Shown: positions 1-6,772, numbered from the stretch's first letter. The stretch: DNA of 24,010 nucleotides from Lachnospiraceae bacterium UBA7026 (GCA_002494165.1 DLBH01000010.1:18558-42567); one strand, 5' to 3'. Made by a program: numbers and translations. The notes: a model not told the origin generated them from the letters alone.

Positions 1-684
1 CTGACCGGTCATGGCATCCACCACCAGGATGGTCTGGGTCACGTCAACAGCCTCCTTGATATTCTGCAGTTCCTCCATCATGGACTCATCCACATGAAGG
101 CGGCCTGCTGTATCGAGAATCACAACATTAAGCCCGTGCTGGCGGGCATGCTCAATACCAGCCCTGGCGATATTCACCGGGTCCTGCTTATCTCCCATGG
201 AGAAAACCGGAACCCCCTGCTTCTTGCCATTAACTTCCAGCTGCTTAATCGCTGCCGGCCGATAGACATCGCAGGCCACCAGGAGCGGTTTTTTACCCTT
301 CTTCTTGAGCTGGCCGGCAATCTTGGCCGCCGTTGTGGTCTTACCGGCACCCTGGAGACCAGCCAGAAGAAATACGGTTACTTCATTATTGGGAAGGAAG
401 ACCAGCTCTGTGGTATCAGACCCCATAAGGGTCTCCATCTCTTCCTTAACAATCTTAATCACCATCTGTCCGGGATTCAAGCCGGTCAGGACATCCTGGC
501 CTACTGCCCTTTCCTGGACTGACTTGACAAAGGACTTCACAACCCGGAAGTTAACGTCTGCCTCTAACAGTGCCCGCTTAACTTCCTTCATGGCCTCCTT
601 GACATCAGCCTCCGTCAGCCGTCCCTTGCTCCTCAGATTCTTAAAAACATTCTGTAATTTACTTGTCAGACTTTCAAAAGCCAT
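1..684 (-). CDS. ffh: Signal recognition particle protein Ffh, N-terminal part (cut by window edge)
   Basis: This is the GTPase subunit of the bacterial signal recognition particle, which binds 4.5S/6S RNA and delivers ribosomes making membrane proteins to FtsY. The first 228 codons are present; the gene runs off the left edge. Reading on the minus strand, the protein starts MAFESLTSKLQNVFKN and shows the four-helix N domain. The G domain follows, with G1 GLQGAGKTTTAAK, the DVYRPAAIKQL stretch and G3 LDTAGRLHVDE. The C-terminal RNA-binding M domain lies outside the window. The ATG at 684-682 has an AAAGGAG site just upstream. It follows ylxM by 22 bp, the usual Firmicute order, so the two are likely co-transcribed. 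Confidence 0.97.
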   Translation of the reverse strand, partial: MAFESLTSKLQNVFKNLRSKGRLTEADVKEAMKEVKRALLEADVNFRVVKSFVKSVQERAVGQDVLTGLNPGQMVIKIVKEEMETLMGSDTTELVFLPNNEVTVFLLAGLQGAGKTTTAAKIAGQLKKKGKKPLLVACDVYRPAAIKQLEVNGKKQGVPVFSMGDKQDPVNIARAGIEHARQHGLNVVILDTAGRLHVDESMMEELQNIKEAVDVTQTILVVDAMTGQ

Positions 685-706
685 GTACTCAACTCCTTTA
701 CAGATA

Positions 707-1063
707 TCAGTACTCTTCCAATATATTCTCGGACAGCTCCACGATCCGGTCCATGCAGGAACGGACCTTGTCACGGCTGTCGGCGCCAGCCGCCCTCAGG
801 GCAGTCTCCCTAACCTCGGAGACCATCTTCTTAATCTGTAAAAAATGTTCCACCAGGTGAAGCTTATCTTCATAACCGTGCAAAAGCCGGTCACACCGCC
901 GTATCATATCATGGGCGCCCTGTCTGCTGATCCCGAGTATCTGGGACAGCTCCGTCACAGAAAGATCTTCCTGGATATACTCTCCATAGACCTTCTTCTG
1001 GTGGTCTGTCAGCAGTTCCCCGTAAAAATCATAGAGCAGAGACTTCTCAACAATCTTCTCCAT
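707..1063 (-). CDS. ylxM: YlxM/p13-like putative DNA-binding protein of the SRP operon
   Basis: A 118-residue helical protein of the YlxM/UPF0122 family, which sits immediately before ffh in most Firmicutes and is thought to modulate the signal recognition particle. The sequence begins MEKIVEKSLLYDFYGELLT. It contains a sigma-70 region 4-like helix-turn-helix around residues 33-60 (VTELSQILGISRQGAHDMI). The remaining C-terminal half is a charged helical region. Length is typical of the family. A near-consensus sigma-A promoter lies about 100 bp upstream, with a hairpin leader between. Its biochemical role is not settled even in well-studied species. Confidence 0.93.
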   Translation of the reverse strand: MEKIVEKSLLYDFYGELLTDHQKKVYGEYIQEDLSVTELSQILGISRQGAHDMIRRCDRLLHGYEDKLHLVEHFLQIKKMVSEVRETALRAAGADSRDKVRSCMDRIVELSENILEEY

Positions 1064-1096
1064 GCCGCTTCATCTGCTTTCTATCTGTATAATTAT

Positions 1097-1146
1097 GGGC
1101 AGGTCCCGGCCGGACCTGCCTGTCAAGCAAAACAACTTGACAAGTT
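1097..1146 (-). promoter_or_regulatory. Structured leader of the ylxM-ffh transcript
   Basis: Between the promoter and ylxM lie two symmetrical elements. One is a perfect 9-bp stem, GGCAGGTCC at 1098-1106 pairing with GGACCTGCC at 1112-1120, with a 5-nt loop. The other is a 13-bp palindrome, AACTTGACAAGTT, at 1134-1146. Neither is followed by a T-run, so a simple terminator is unlikely. The motif CTTGACA occurs here and again in the -35 region. Function is unknown; an operator or mRNA-stabilising hairpin would both fit. Confidence 0.4.
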
Positions 1147-1163
1147 AGACTCTACAAAAAAGG

Positions 1164-1192
1164 ATTATACTTTAAAGAGCAGATCCTGTCAA
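1164..1192 (-). promoter_or_regulatory. Sigma-A promoter of ylxM-ffh
   Basis: On the minus strand, TTGACA (1192-1187) and TATAAT (1169-1164) are separated by exactly 17 bp, a perfect match to the housekeeping consensus. Transcription would start near 1157 and give a leader of about 95 nt before the ylxM ATG at 1063. Confidence 0.8.
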
Positions 1193-1238
1193 GTAGTTTT
1201 CCTTGCAGTTACCGGGTAGCTGCCTTTTCCCGTAAATG

Positions 1239-1266
1239 AAAAAAACAGCGGCCCCACAGGGGCCGC
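1239..1266 (-). terminator. Intrinsic terminator downstream of rubrerythrin
   Basis: A perfect 8-bp stem (GCGGCCCC at 1248-1255 with GGGGCCGC at 1259-1266) and a 3-nt loop. Read on the minus strand it is followed by seven Ts (1245-1239). It lies about 90 bp past the rubrerythrin stop and just upstream of the ylxM promoter, so it separates the two transcription units. Confidence 0.85.
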
Positions 1267-1354
1267 CTTGGTCTCTTTACTCATTCCGCCGGCTTGTGTC
1301 ACGGCTGCTTTTCCACGGAAGGATATCGGCAGGTCCGGACCGCCAGCCAGGATC

Positions 1355-1897
1355 CTAGTAATTCTCAGCTCTGAGCTGGAAATAGGACTGGGGATGATCA
1401 CATACCGGGCAGATCTGGGGAGCCTTCTTGCCCACGCAGATGTGTCCGCAGTTAGCGCACTGCCAGATCATCTCGCCGTCTCTTGAGAATACGATCTCTT
1501 TCTTTACATTATCAAGAAGCTTGAGATATCTCTCCTCATGCTCCTTCTCGATCTTGGCTACGCCCTCAAACTTGGCAGCGATGTCATTAAAACCTTCTTC
1601 TCTTGCTTCCTTGGCGAACTGAGCATACATATCTGTCCACTCATAGTTCTCTCCGTCAGCTGCTGCCTGGAGATTCTCAACGGTAGAGCGGATAGTGCCG
1701 CCCTCAAGAAGCTTAAACCACATCTTGGCATGCTCTTTCTCATTGTTAGCTGTCTCTTCAAAGATGGCCGCGATCTGAACATAACCTTCCTTCTTTGCCT
1801 TGCTTGCGAAGTAGGTGTACTTATTCCTTGCCTGGGACTCACCGGCAAAAGCTGTCATAAGGTTTTGCTCTGTCTTTGTTCCTTTTAATCCTGCCAT
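1355..1897 (-). CDS. rbr: Rubrerythrin (non-haem diiron peroxidase)
   Basis: Rubrerythrin reduces hydrogen peroxide in the cytoplasm of anaerobes, taking electrons from NAD(P)H through rubredoxin-type partners. The 180-residue protein has the classical order of ferritin-like four-helix domain then rubredoxin domain. Diiron ligands are visible at E20 ([10 protein letters not shown]) and E53/H56 (NNEKEHAKM), with the second ExxH set in [10 protein letters not shown]. The C-terminal rubredoxin knuckles are C147/C150 (CANC) and C163/C166 (CPVC). The ATG at 1897 is preceded by AAAAGGAG. It appears monocistronic, with its own consensus-like promoter and a strong terminator. A PerR-box-like sequence in the leader suggests peroxide control, which is an inference. 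Confidence 0.97.
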   Translation of the reverse strand: MAGLKGTKTEQNLMTAFAGESQARNKYTYFASKAKKEGYVQIAAIFEETANNEKEHAKMWFKLLEGGTIRSTVENLQAAADGENYEWTDMYAQFAKEAREEGFNDIAAKFEGVAKIEKEHEERYLKLLDNVKKEIVFSRDGEMIWQCANCGHICVGKKAPQICPVCDHPQSYFQLRAENY

Positions 1898-1922
1898 AAT
1901 TAATTCTCCTTTTCTAAACTAA

Positions 1923-1937
1923 CTAAAATTAGAATAA
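1923..1937 (-). promoter_or_regulatory. Possible PerR/Fur-type box in the rubrerythrin leader
   Basis: On the minus strand, TTATTCTAATTTTAG matches the PerR consensus TTATAATnATTATAA at 11 of 14 informative positions. It lies between the promoter and the rbr start codon, about 30-45 nt after the predicted transcription start. PerR control of rubrerythrins is known in clostridia. In such AT-rich DNA a chance match is quite possible. Confidence 0.3.
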
Positions 1938-1975
1938 ACAAAACTAGTAAATGTTATCAAAATGCTAACGATAGT

Positions 1976-2004
1976 ATTGTATGCTATTGAGCATTTTTTG
2001 TCAA
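1976..2004 (-). promoter_or_regulatory. Sigma-A promoter of rubrerythrin
   Basis: On the minus strand, TTGACA (2004-1999) and TACAAT (1981-1976) are spaced by 17 bp. Transcription would start near 1969, about 70 nt before the rbr start codon. The strong match fits a highly expressed oxidative-stress gene. Confidence 0.75.
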
Positions 2005-2047
2005 TAACATCTCACTAATATCTCAGAAGAAATATTCTATCATTAAA

Positions 2048-2251
2048 CTAATGTCCCTCTCTGTCATCTGGTCCTTTGAGCAGCCGGTAGATAAAAAGGT
2101 AGACATAGATGAGCAGGGGCAAGCCAAGGGTGACAAAAAGGGAAGCCATAAAATAGGGACTTCCGGTTACAGCCAGATAAAGAGTGACGAAAACCATGGC
2201 CAAAAGGAAGATGGCCAGGGCCAGAGCTGCTATTCTTTTCAACCGGTCCAT
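2048..2251 (-). CDS. Small two-helix membrane protein coupled to rarA
   Basis: A 67-residue protein with a basic N-terminus (MDRLKRI), two hydrophobic segments (about residues 7-29 and 33-58) and a short charged tail (GPDDREGH). I do not recognise a named family. Its ATG overlaps the rarA stop codon by one base (TGATG), which strongly suggests translational coupling and supports it as a real gene. It ends about 44 bp before the rubrerythrin promoter. The short C-terminal tail and absence of loops suggest an integral membrane accessory or assembly factor, but no function can be assigned. Confidence 0.7.
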   Translation of the reverse strand: MDRLKRIAALALAIFLLAMVFVTLYLAVTGSPYFMASLFVTLGLPLLIYVYLFIYRLLKGPDDREGH

Positions 2252-3582
2252 CAGACATCCCCCTCTCTTTCCCGAAGCCTCTTCAGTCTGGCTTCAATCC
2301 TCTGTTCATAACCGGTTCCGGCCGGCTCGTAAAAACGCTCACCGGCTATCTTGTCCGGCAGGTACTGCTGCTTCACATAATGCTCCGGGTAATTATGGGC
2401 ATATTTATAGCCGATACCATGACCAAGCTTTTTAGCCCCACCGTAGTGGGCATCCCTGAGATAGGGAGGTACCTGGCCGGTATCCCCGGACCGTACCATG
2501 GAAAGTGCCTTGTCCACAGCATTGATGGCCGCGTTACTTTTAGGGGCCCCGGCCACATAGGCCGCCGCCTGGGCTAAAAGGATACGTCCCTCCGGCATGC
2601 CGATCCGCTCTACTCCTTCCGAGGCTGAAACTGCCAGCATAAGGGCGTAGGGGTCTGCGTTACCCACATCTTCGGCGGCACAGATAATTATTCTTCTGGC
2701 GATAAATTTAGGGTCCTCTCCTGCGTCAAGCATCCGGGCCAGGTAATAGATGGCCGCGTCCGGGTCAGACCCTCTCATACTTTTTATAAAAGCGGAGATT
2801 ACATCATAATGATTATCCCCGTTTTTGTCATAATTCACATGCTTTCTCTGGATGCACTCCTGAGCGACCTCTATATCAATCCTGACCCGGCCGTCCTCTC
2901 CCGGGTCTGTGGTCAGCACTCCCAGTTCCAGTGCATTGAGGGCAGTCCTTGCGTCTCCTCCTGCCATCTCCGCCAGAAAGTAAAGAGCCTCCTTGGTGAC
3001 ATCCACCTGGTAGTGGCCAAGGCCTCTCTCCTCATCGGCAGCCGCCCTCTCTAAAAGCCCCTTGATATCCTCTGTAGACAGGGGTTCCAGATGAAATATC
3101 ATGGACCTGGAAATCAGAGCGCTGTTAACCTCAAAATAAGGATTCTCTGTAGTGGCACCGATCAGTACCACCGTCCCATCCTCCACGTAGGGCAACAGAT
3201 AGTCCTGCTGGGCCTTGTTAAAGCGGTGGATCTCATCGATAAAAAGGATGGTCCTGCTGCCGGTCATGGCAAGATTATCCCGGGCCTGGTCTATGGCTCT
3301 CTCCATATCTTTCTTACCGGAGGTAGTGGCATTCATCTGGACAAAGCTGGCACTGGTAGTGTTAGCGATCACCTTGGCCAGGGTAGTCTTGCCGGTCCCG
3401 GGCGGGCCGTAAAAGATCAGGGAACTGATCTGGTCTGCCTGAATGGCCCGGTATAGAAGCCGGTTCCTGCCGATAATATGGCCCTGACCGACCACTTCCT
3501 CCAGGCTCCGGGGTCTCATCCGGTCTGCCAGAGGCGCTTCCTTTTTCCTTCTCTCCATGCTCATGTACTCAAATAAATCCAT
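2251..3582 (-). CDS. rarA: Replication-associated recombination protein RarA/MgsA (AAA+ ATPase)
   Basis: RarA (MgsA, the WRNIP1 relative) is a clamp-loader-like AAA+ ATPase acting at stalled replication forks. The 443-residue protein starts MDLFEYMSMERR and carries Walker A GPPGTGKTT at 59-67 and Walker B FIDEIHRF near 114-121. The ATTENPYFEVNSALISR sensor/arginine-finger region follows. The C-terminal MgsA tetramerisation domain includes DPDAAIYYLARML and the ending HNYPEHYVKQQYLPD. Length is normal for the family. The start at 3582 has an AGGA site about 8 nt upstream. It overlaps the downstream membrane-protein gene by one base. Confidence 0.97.
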   Translation of the reverse strand: MDLFEYMSMERRKKEAPLADRMRPRSLEEVVGQGHIIGRNRLLYRAIQADQISSLIFYGPPGTGKTTLAKVIANTTSASFVQMNATTSGKKDMERAIDQARDNLAMTGSRTILFIDEIHRFNKAQQDYLLPYVEDGTVVLIGATTENPYFEVNSALISRSMIFHLEPLSTEDIKGLLERAAADEERGLGHYQVDVTKEALYFLAEMAGGDARTALNALELGVLTTDPGEDGRVRIDIEVAQECIQRKHVNYDKNGDNHYDVISAFIKSMRGSDPDAAIYYLARMLDAGEDPKFIARRIIICAAEDVGNADPYALMLAVSASEGVERIGMPEGRILLAQAAAYVAGAPKSNAAINAVDKALSMVRSGDTGQVPPYLRDAHYGGAKKLGHGIGYKYAHNYPEHYVKQQYLPDKIAGERFYEPAGTGYEQRIEARLKRLREREGDV

Positions 3583-3667
3583 AAAATATTCCTGACTTTC
3601 TCTAGCCTTCTATACTGCCTGGGGAAACAGGGCCCGGCTGCCGTCAAGATCCTCTCCGGGCTTTAAG

Positions 3668-3686
3668 GACCTGGCCAATCCAGGTC
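3668..3686 (-). terminator. Hairpin at the end of the histidine phosphatase gene
   Basis: A perfect 7-bp stem (GACCTGG at 3668-3674 with CCAGGTC at 3680-3686) overlaps the stop codon of the phosphatase gene. On the minus strand only TTAAAG follows, so it is at best a weak terminator or a 3'-end protecting hairpin. Confidence 0.35.
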
Positions 3687-4314
3687 ATATCTCTTTTGCG
3701 TTCAGCTTCCTTATGATCGCGTATCCGTCCTCAATATCCACTACACTTACCGTACCCTGCTCAAAAACGAAATTCCAGTAACCCTCAACGGGAAGATGGA
3801 GCCAGGTAGCCAGCATATGCCCCAGGGTACCCTTATGGGCCACAAGCAGTATGGTTCCGCCACCCTCCGGTATCTGGTCAACGAAGGCCTCCGCCCTCAG
3901 TCTGACACTGCTGAAGCTCTCCCCATCAGGAATCCGGTAATTAATAAAGTCCTCATTCCAGGCCTCCAGTTCCTTGGGATAGCGTTCCTTGATCTCCTCG
4001 TAGTCCATACCTTCAAAAATACCGAAGTTCTGCTCGCACAGTCTCTGGTCTACCAGAATCCTGGGTTGGGGAACCCCCGCGGCATTCTTGCCAAAGCCGG
4101 GCTCTTCCCCGGCATCCAGTATAAGCTGGGCCGTATTATAAGCTCTGACCAGGGGACTGGAAAAGATATAATCAAATCTGACTCCTTTAAGAATCTCCCC
4201 AACCTCCTTGGCCTGCTCTATCCCCTTCTCCGAGAGTACCGCATTCATAACACCATAATAGCAATGGTTCTGATTAAGAAGAGTCTCTCCGTGTCTCACA
4301 AGATAAATCCTCAT
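3685..4314 (-). CDS. Histidine phosphatase family protein (phosphoglycerate mutase-like)
   Basis: A member of the histidine phosphatase superfamily, which hydrolyses phosphomonoesters through a phosphohistidine. The 209-residue protein opens with the catalytic RHG motif (R7-H8-G9-E10). It has the second arginine of the phosphate pocket in SSPLVRAYNTA (R57), an acid/base Glu in LCEQNFGIFEG (E94) and the second catalytic histidine at H160 (LLVAHKGTLGH). The sequence fits the GpmB/CobC-like cofactor-independent subgroup. The substrate cannot be told: phosphoglycerate, alpha-ribazole phosphate and nucleotide or sugar phosphates are all possible. The ATG at 4314 has GAGGAGAGAG upstream. A promoter with a palindromic spacer lies at 4379-4408. 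Confidence 0.93.
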   Translation of the reverse strand: MRIYLVRHGETLLNQNHCYYGVMNAVLSEKGIEQAKEVGEILKGVRFDYIFSSPLVRAYNTAQLILDAGEEPGFGKNAAGVPQPRILVDQRLCEQNFGIFEGMDYEEIKERYPKELEAWNEDFINYRIPDGESFSSVRLRAEAFVDQIPEGGGTILLVAHKGTLGHMLATWLHLPVEGYWNFVFEQGTVSVVDIEDGYAIIRKLNAKEI

Positions 4315-4378
4315 ACTCTCTCCTCGTTTCTCTCACACAAACTCTTGTAAATATTCAAACAATCCTATGAATATTCTT

Positions 4379-4408
4379 ATTGTAGCCCATACCACTTATG
4401 GGAATCAA
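4379..4408 (-). promoter_or_regulatory. Promoter of the phosphatase gene with a palindrome in the spacer
   Basis: On the minus strand, TTGATT (4408-4403) and TACAAT (4384-4379) are spaced 18 bp. The spacer is almost filled by an inverted repeat, CCCATA (4386-4391) and TATGGG (4397-4402). The -35 overlaps the stop codon of the upstream DUF5688 gene. A repressor site between -35 and -10 is one reading; a hairpin ending the upstream gene is another. Confidence 0.45.
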
Positions 4409-5358
4409 GCGCAAACGGCCAATTCCAGCGAATTCTTTTCCCGGTTAAAATGATAGACTGAGTCGGACAAGATCTCATCGTCTGCCACCACAGCCTCGTT
4501 GACCTCCTTTACCATAGCACCAAGATCCAAAGGATCCTGTATCATGGACTCGGGGATCAGAATCAACTCATGGACACTGCTGGGCAGAATATAAAAGCCT
4601 TCCCTAAGCCTGTCGGCAAAGTTCCTGAGCACATCCTCATAGATAAGGCAGGTCGCTCCGTTAATCCCCTTCCGGTTGGTCATAATAAACATAGGAACAT
4701 CAGGAACCTGGTCCGGATTCCCGCAAGCAGGGAAGCCGGCAGTATCCTGCCAGCCGGACTCCCCCATCTCCTCGGTGTAAAGCTGTCGGATCATCTCCTC
4801 CATGGGCCGGATCTCCACGGGGAAAAGCCTGCTGGTATTGACCCTGGCAAGTTCCAGCAGGTCTGCCACCCCCACCTTCCAGAAATCCATCTGGAAATTA
4901 GTAATCATGGCAGAGGATATGCTGTTCTCATCGGACAGGACCAGCCAGCGGAAGGTGACCGCCAGGTCCAGCAGGGGAATACAGGGACAGGACCGGAGCA
5001 TGTCCCTGTTTCTGTCCAGGTTGACAATTCTGTAAATGATAAAAGGCTTCACATCTTCAAAATTCTCAGGGCTGACCAGGTCCACGGGCAACTTACTGCA
5101 AGCCTCTTCATAGTGGTGGCAAATCTGATCCACAATCTGGTCCATGCCCTGCCCGGCCATATATAATTCGTAATAGGCTTCCAGATAAATGGCAGGTGAC
5201 ATAGTCTCTCCCTCCTTACGGATAAAAAGTCCGCAGACCTCCATACCGTTATTTTTGGTCATCATCTCTGTGACCGCACTGGCAGAAGGGATCCATCCCT
5301 GCTGGATCCGTCTCCTGATCATTTTCAACACCTGATTCTGGAATTCATGATAATTCAT
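4405..5358 (-). CDS. DUF5688 family protein of unknown function
   Basis: A 317-residue soluble protein starting MNYHEFQNQVLKMIRRR, without signal peptide or membrane segments. It resembles the DUF5688 family, which is found almost only in Lachnospiraceae and relatives, often in several copies per genome. Recognisable parts are the N-terminal helical region, APAIYLE-like text (MSPAIYLEAYYELY), a FIIYRIVNLDRNRDML segment and a C-terminal TNRKGINGATCLIYEDVLR. The start at 5358 was preferred over an upstream in-frame ATG because AAAGGAG lies 6-12 nt before it. The upstream ATG falls inside the AT-rich leader without a ribosome site. Function is unknown. It is transcribed divergently from the barnase operon. 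Confidence 0.85.
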   Translation of the reverse strand: MNYHEFQNQVLKMIRRRIQQGWIPSASAVTEMMTKNNGMEVCGLFIRKEGETMSPAIYLEAYYELYMAGQGMDQIVDQICHHYEEACSKLPVDLVSPENFEDVKPFIIYRIVNLDRNRDMLRSCPCIPLLDLAVTFRWLVLSDENSISSAMITNFQMDFWKVGVADLLELARVNTSRLFPVEIRPMEEMIRQLYTEEMGESGWQDTAGFPACGNPDQVPDVPMFIMTNRKGINGATCLIYEDVLRNFADRLREGFYILPSSVHELILIPESMIQDPLDLGAMVKEVNEAVVADDEILSDSVYHFNREKNSLELAVCA

Positions 5359-5604
5359 AGAAATACTCCTTTCTTTACAACATTTCATATTAATAGAAAC
5401 AATATTGAAAAAATAATATTGATTAGAATATTAATTCGATTAATGAACTCTTGTATCATTCACTCTCCTATCGGCCTTTCCATTCGATTTCCATATATTA
5501 CCATATTCTTCCTATATTTACCAGTATTATTTTCCACAATTTCTAATTATTTACAATTCGTTAATTCTGAAGAAACTCCCATCTCCTATTAATTCACCCA
5601 TTTT
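5359..5604. other. AT-rich divergent spacer with inverted repeats
   Basis: About 245 bp between the DUF5688 gene and the barnase promoter, visibly richer in A and T than the flanking genes, with no convincing ORF. It holds a perfect inverted repeat, CAATATT (5400-5406) and AATATTG (5415-5421). A nearby ATTAAT-TCG-ATTAAT palindrome lies at about 5430-5444. These are candidate operators or curved DNA for the divergent promoters. No clear sigma-A promoter for DUF5688 could be picked out. Confidence 0.45.
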
Positions 5605-5605
5605 T

Positions 5606-5634
5606 TTGCATCCCTATATTTTTTTTGCTATACT
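5606..5634 (+). promoter_or_regulatory. Promoter of the barnase-barstar operon
   Basis: TTGCAT (5606-5611) and TATACT (5629-5634) are separated by 17 bp. Transcription would begin near 5641, giving a leader of about 165 nt. That leader contains a perfect 7-bp hairpin, CCGGGAC (5749-5755) with GTCCCGG (5759-5765), shortly before the ribosome site at 5788-5794. Confidence 0.6.
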
Positions 5635-5804
5635 GGATTCATCAATCAGATCTGTCTGGATTCTGACTAACGATCCTTTATTACCCCGCAGGTCCCTTTC
5701 CCTTCCCTTTTGCCAGGCTGTCATTTCTGGCATCCGCTTCTTTGGAAGCCGGGACCAAGTCCCGGAGAGACTTGCTCATCATTTATTAAGGAGGACGAAA
5801 ACCC

Positions 5805-6518
5805 ATGCAAGTATCCTTCAAAAGAATCTTCGCGCTGCTGCTGGTCAGTCTCCTTTGCCTGCTGCCACTGGCAGGCTGCGGAGCTTCAGCCCAGAAGCAG
5901 GCGGCATCCCAAAAAGAGTCCTATGATCAATCAGCCTCGGACCAGGATTACGACCAGGATGACCAGGACTACGATCAGGATTATGACCAGGACGGCCAGG
6001 ACTATGATCAGAACGACAAAGACTACGATCAGGATTATGACCAGGACGGCCAAGACTACGATCAGGATTATGACCAGGACGACCAGGATTATGATCAGGA
6101 CTATAACCAGGACAAGCAGAAGGACCAGGCCGATGGTTCCAAAGACCAGACCTCCGGCGCCAGCCTGGACAAGGATGGCACTTACACCAGCAAGGAAGAC
6201 GTGGCAAGCTACCTGGCAGAGTACGGTGAGCTGCCTCAGAACTTTATCACAAAAAAAGAAGCCCGGAAGCTGGGCTGGAGCGGCGGTTCCTTAGAGCCCT
6301 ATGCCCCGGGTAAGTGCATAGGCGGTGACCATTTCGGCAATTATGAAGGCAACCTTCCGGAAGTGGATGGCCGGTCCTATTATGAGTGCGATATCGACAC
6401 CCTGGGTGCCAAGTCCCGGGGACCTAAGAGAATCGTCTACTCTGACGACGGCCAGATCTACTATACGGAGGACCATTACAATACCTTTACCTTATTATAT
6501 GGAGATGATGAAGAATGA
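5805..6518 (+). CDS. Lipoprotein barnase-type guanyl ribonuclease with acidic repeat stalk
   Basis: A 237-residue predicted exported RNase of the barnase (microbial N1/T1) family. Residues 1-25 form a lipoprotein signal with lipobox LAGC and lipidated C25. Residues about 40-105 are an Asp/Gln/Tyr repeat. Residues about 126-233 are the barnase domain, which includes YGELPQNFITKKEARKLGW and APGKCIGGDHFGNYEGNLP. Catalytic residues align with barnase E73, R87 and H102 as E194 (YYECDI), R209 (KRIVYS) and H224 (EDHYNTF). R205 probably corresponds to R83. Classical barnase is a soluble secreted enzyme; this one should be tethered to the outer face of the membrane. AAGGAGG precedes the ATG. The stop overlaps the start of the barstar gene (ATGA). 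Likely roles are nutrient RNA breakdown or antagonism; neither is proven here. Confidence 0.93.
   Translation: MQVSFKRIFALLLVSLLCLLPLAGCGASAQKQAASQKESYDQSASDQDYDQDDQDYDQDYDQDGQDYDQNDKDYDQDYDQDGQDYDQDYDQDDQDYDQDYNQDKQKDQADGSKDQTSGASLDKDGTYTSKEDVASYLAEYGELPQNFITKKEARKLGWSGGSLEPYAPGKCIGGDHFGNYEGNLPEVDGRSYYECDIDTLGAKSRGPKRIVYSDDGQIYYTEDHYNTFTLLYGDDEE
5930..6120 (+). repeat. Coding repeat: Asp-Gln-Asp-Tyr stalk of the barnase lipoprotein
   Basis: A run of four-residue DQDY/DYDQ units, with larger near-repeats of about 18 residues marked by the motif DYDQDG at residues 59-64 and 77-82. Nucleotides vary mainly at synonymous positions (GAC/GAT, TAC/TAT). This indicates that the peptide sequence is kept while the DNA repeat drifts. 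DxDxDG resembles the calcium-binding core of EF-hand and thrombospondin type 3 repeats, but calcium binding is only a suggestion. Confidence 0.85.
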
Positions 6519-6772
6519 GAATATTTATAGACGGCAGAACCATTGAGAACAGAGATGATTTTTTTGCTGCCTTTGGCCGCCAGATATCCCTTCCCGACTA
6601 CTTCGGCAACAATCTTGACGCTCTTTCCGATCTCCTCTGTGAGCAGGCAGAGCCAGTCACCATAGAGATCATCTTCTTCCAGGAACTGGCAAAGAACCTG
6701 GGCGGTCCTTTCGCCGGAGGCTTCTGGCGTATGCTGGGGGACCTGGAGGTCAAGGTTATCAAGCATGCCTGA
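6515..6772 (+). CDS. Barstar-family ribonuclease inhibitor
   Basis: An 85-residue cytoplasmic protein homologous to barstar, which plugs the active site of barnase. The binding helix and loop are well kept: LPDYFGNNLDALSDLL aligns with barstar so that Y29, N33, D35 and D39 fall at the same residue numbers. D39 is the residue that occupies the phosphate site of barnase. W38 of barstar is replaced by Ser. The gene starts within the last codons of the nuclease gene (4-nt ATGA overlap), giving coupled translation so that inhibitor is made with the enzyme. It presumably protects the cell against enzyme folded before export or taken in from neighbours. Confidence 0.93.
   Translation: MRIFIDGRTIENRDDFFAAFGRQISLPDYFGNNLDALSDLLCEQAEPVTIEIIFFQELAKNLGGPFAGGFWRMLGDLEVKVIKHA

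Noticed and set aside
3668..3686. Strong terminator between phosphatase and rarA
   Set aside because: The hairpin is perfect, but no T-run follows on either strand, so it was listed only as a weak call.
5710..6294. Arg/Thr-rich plus-strand frame over the stalk repeat
   Set aside because: It is an alternative-frame reading of the DQDY repeat. The lipoprotein frame has the ribosome site, the signal and the nuclease domain.
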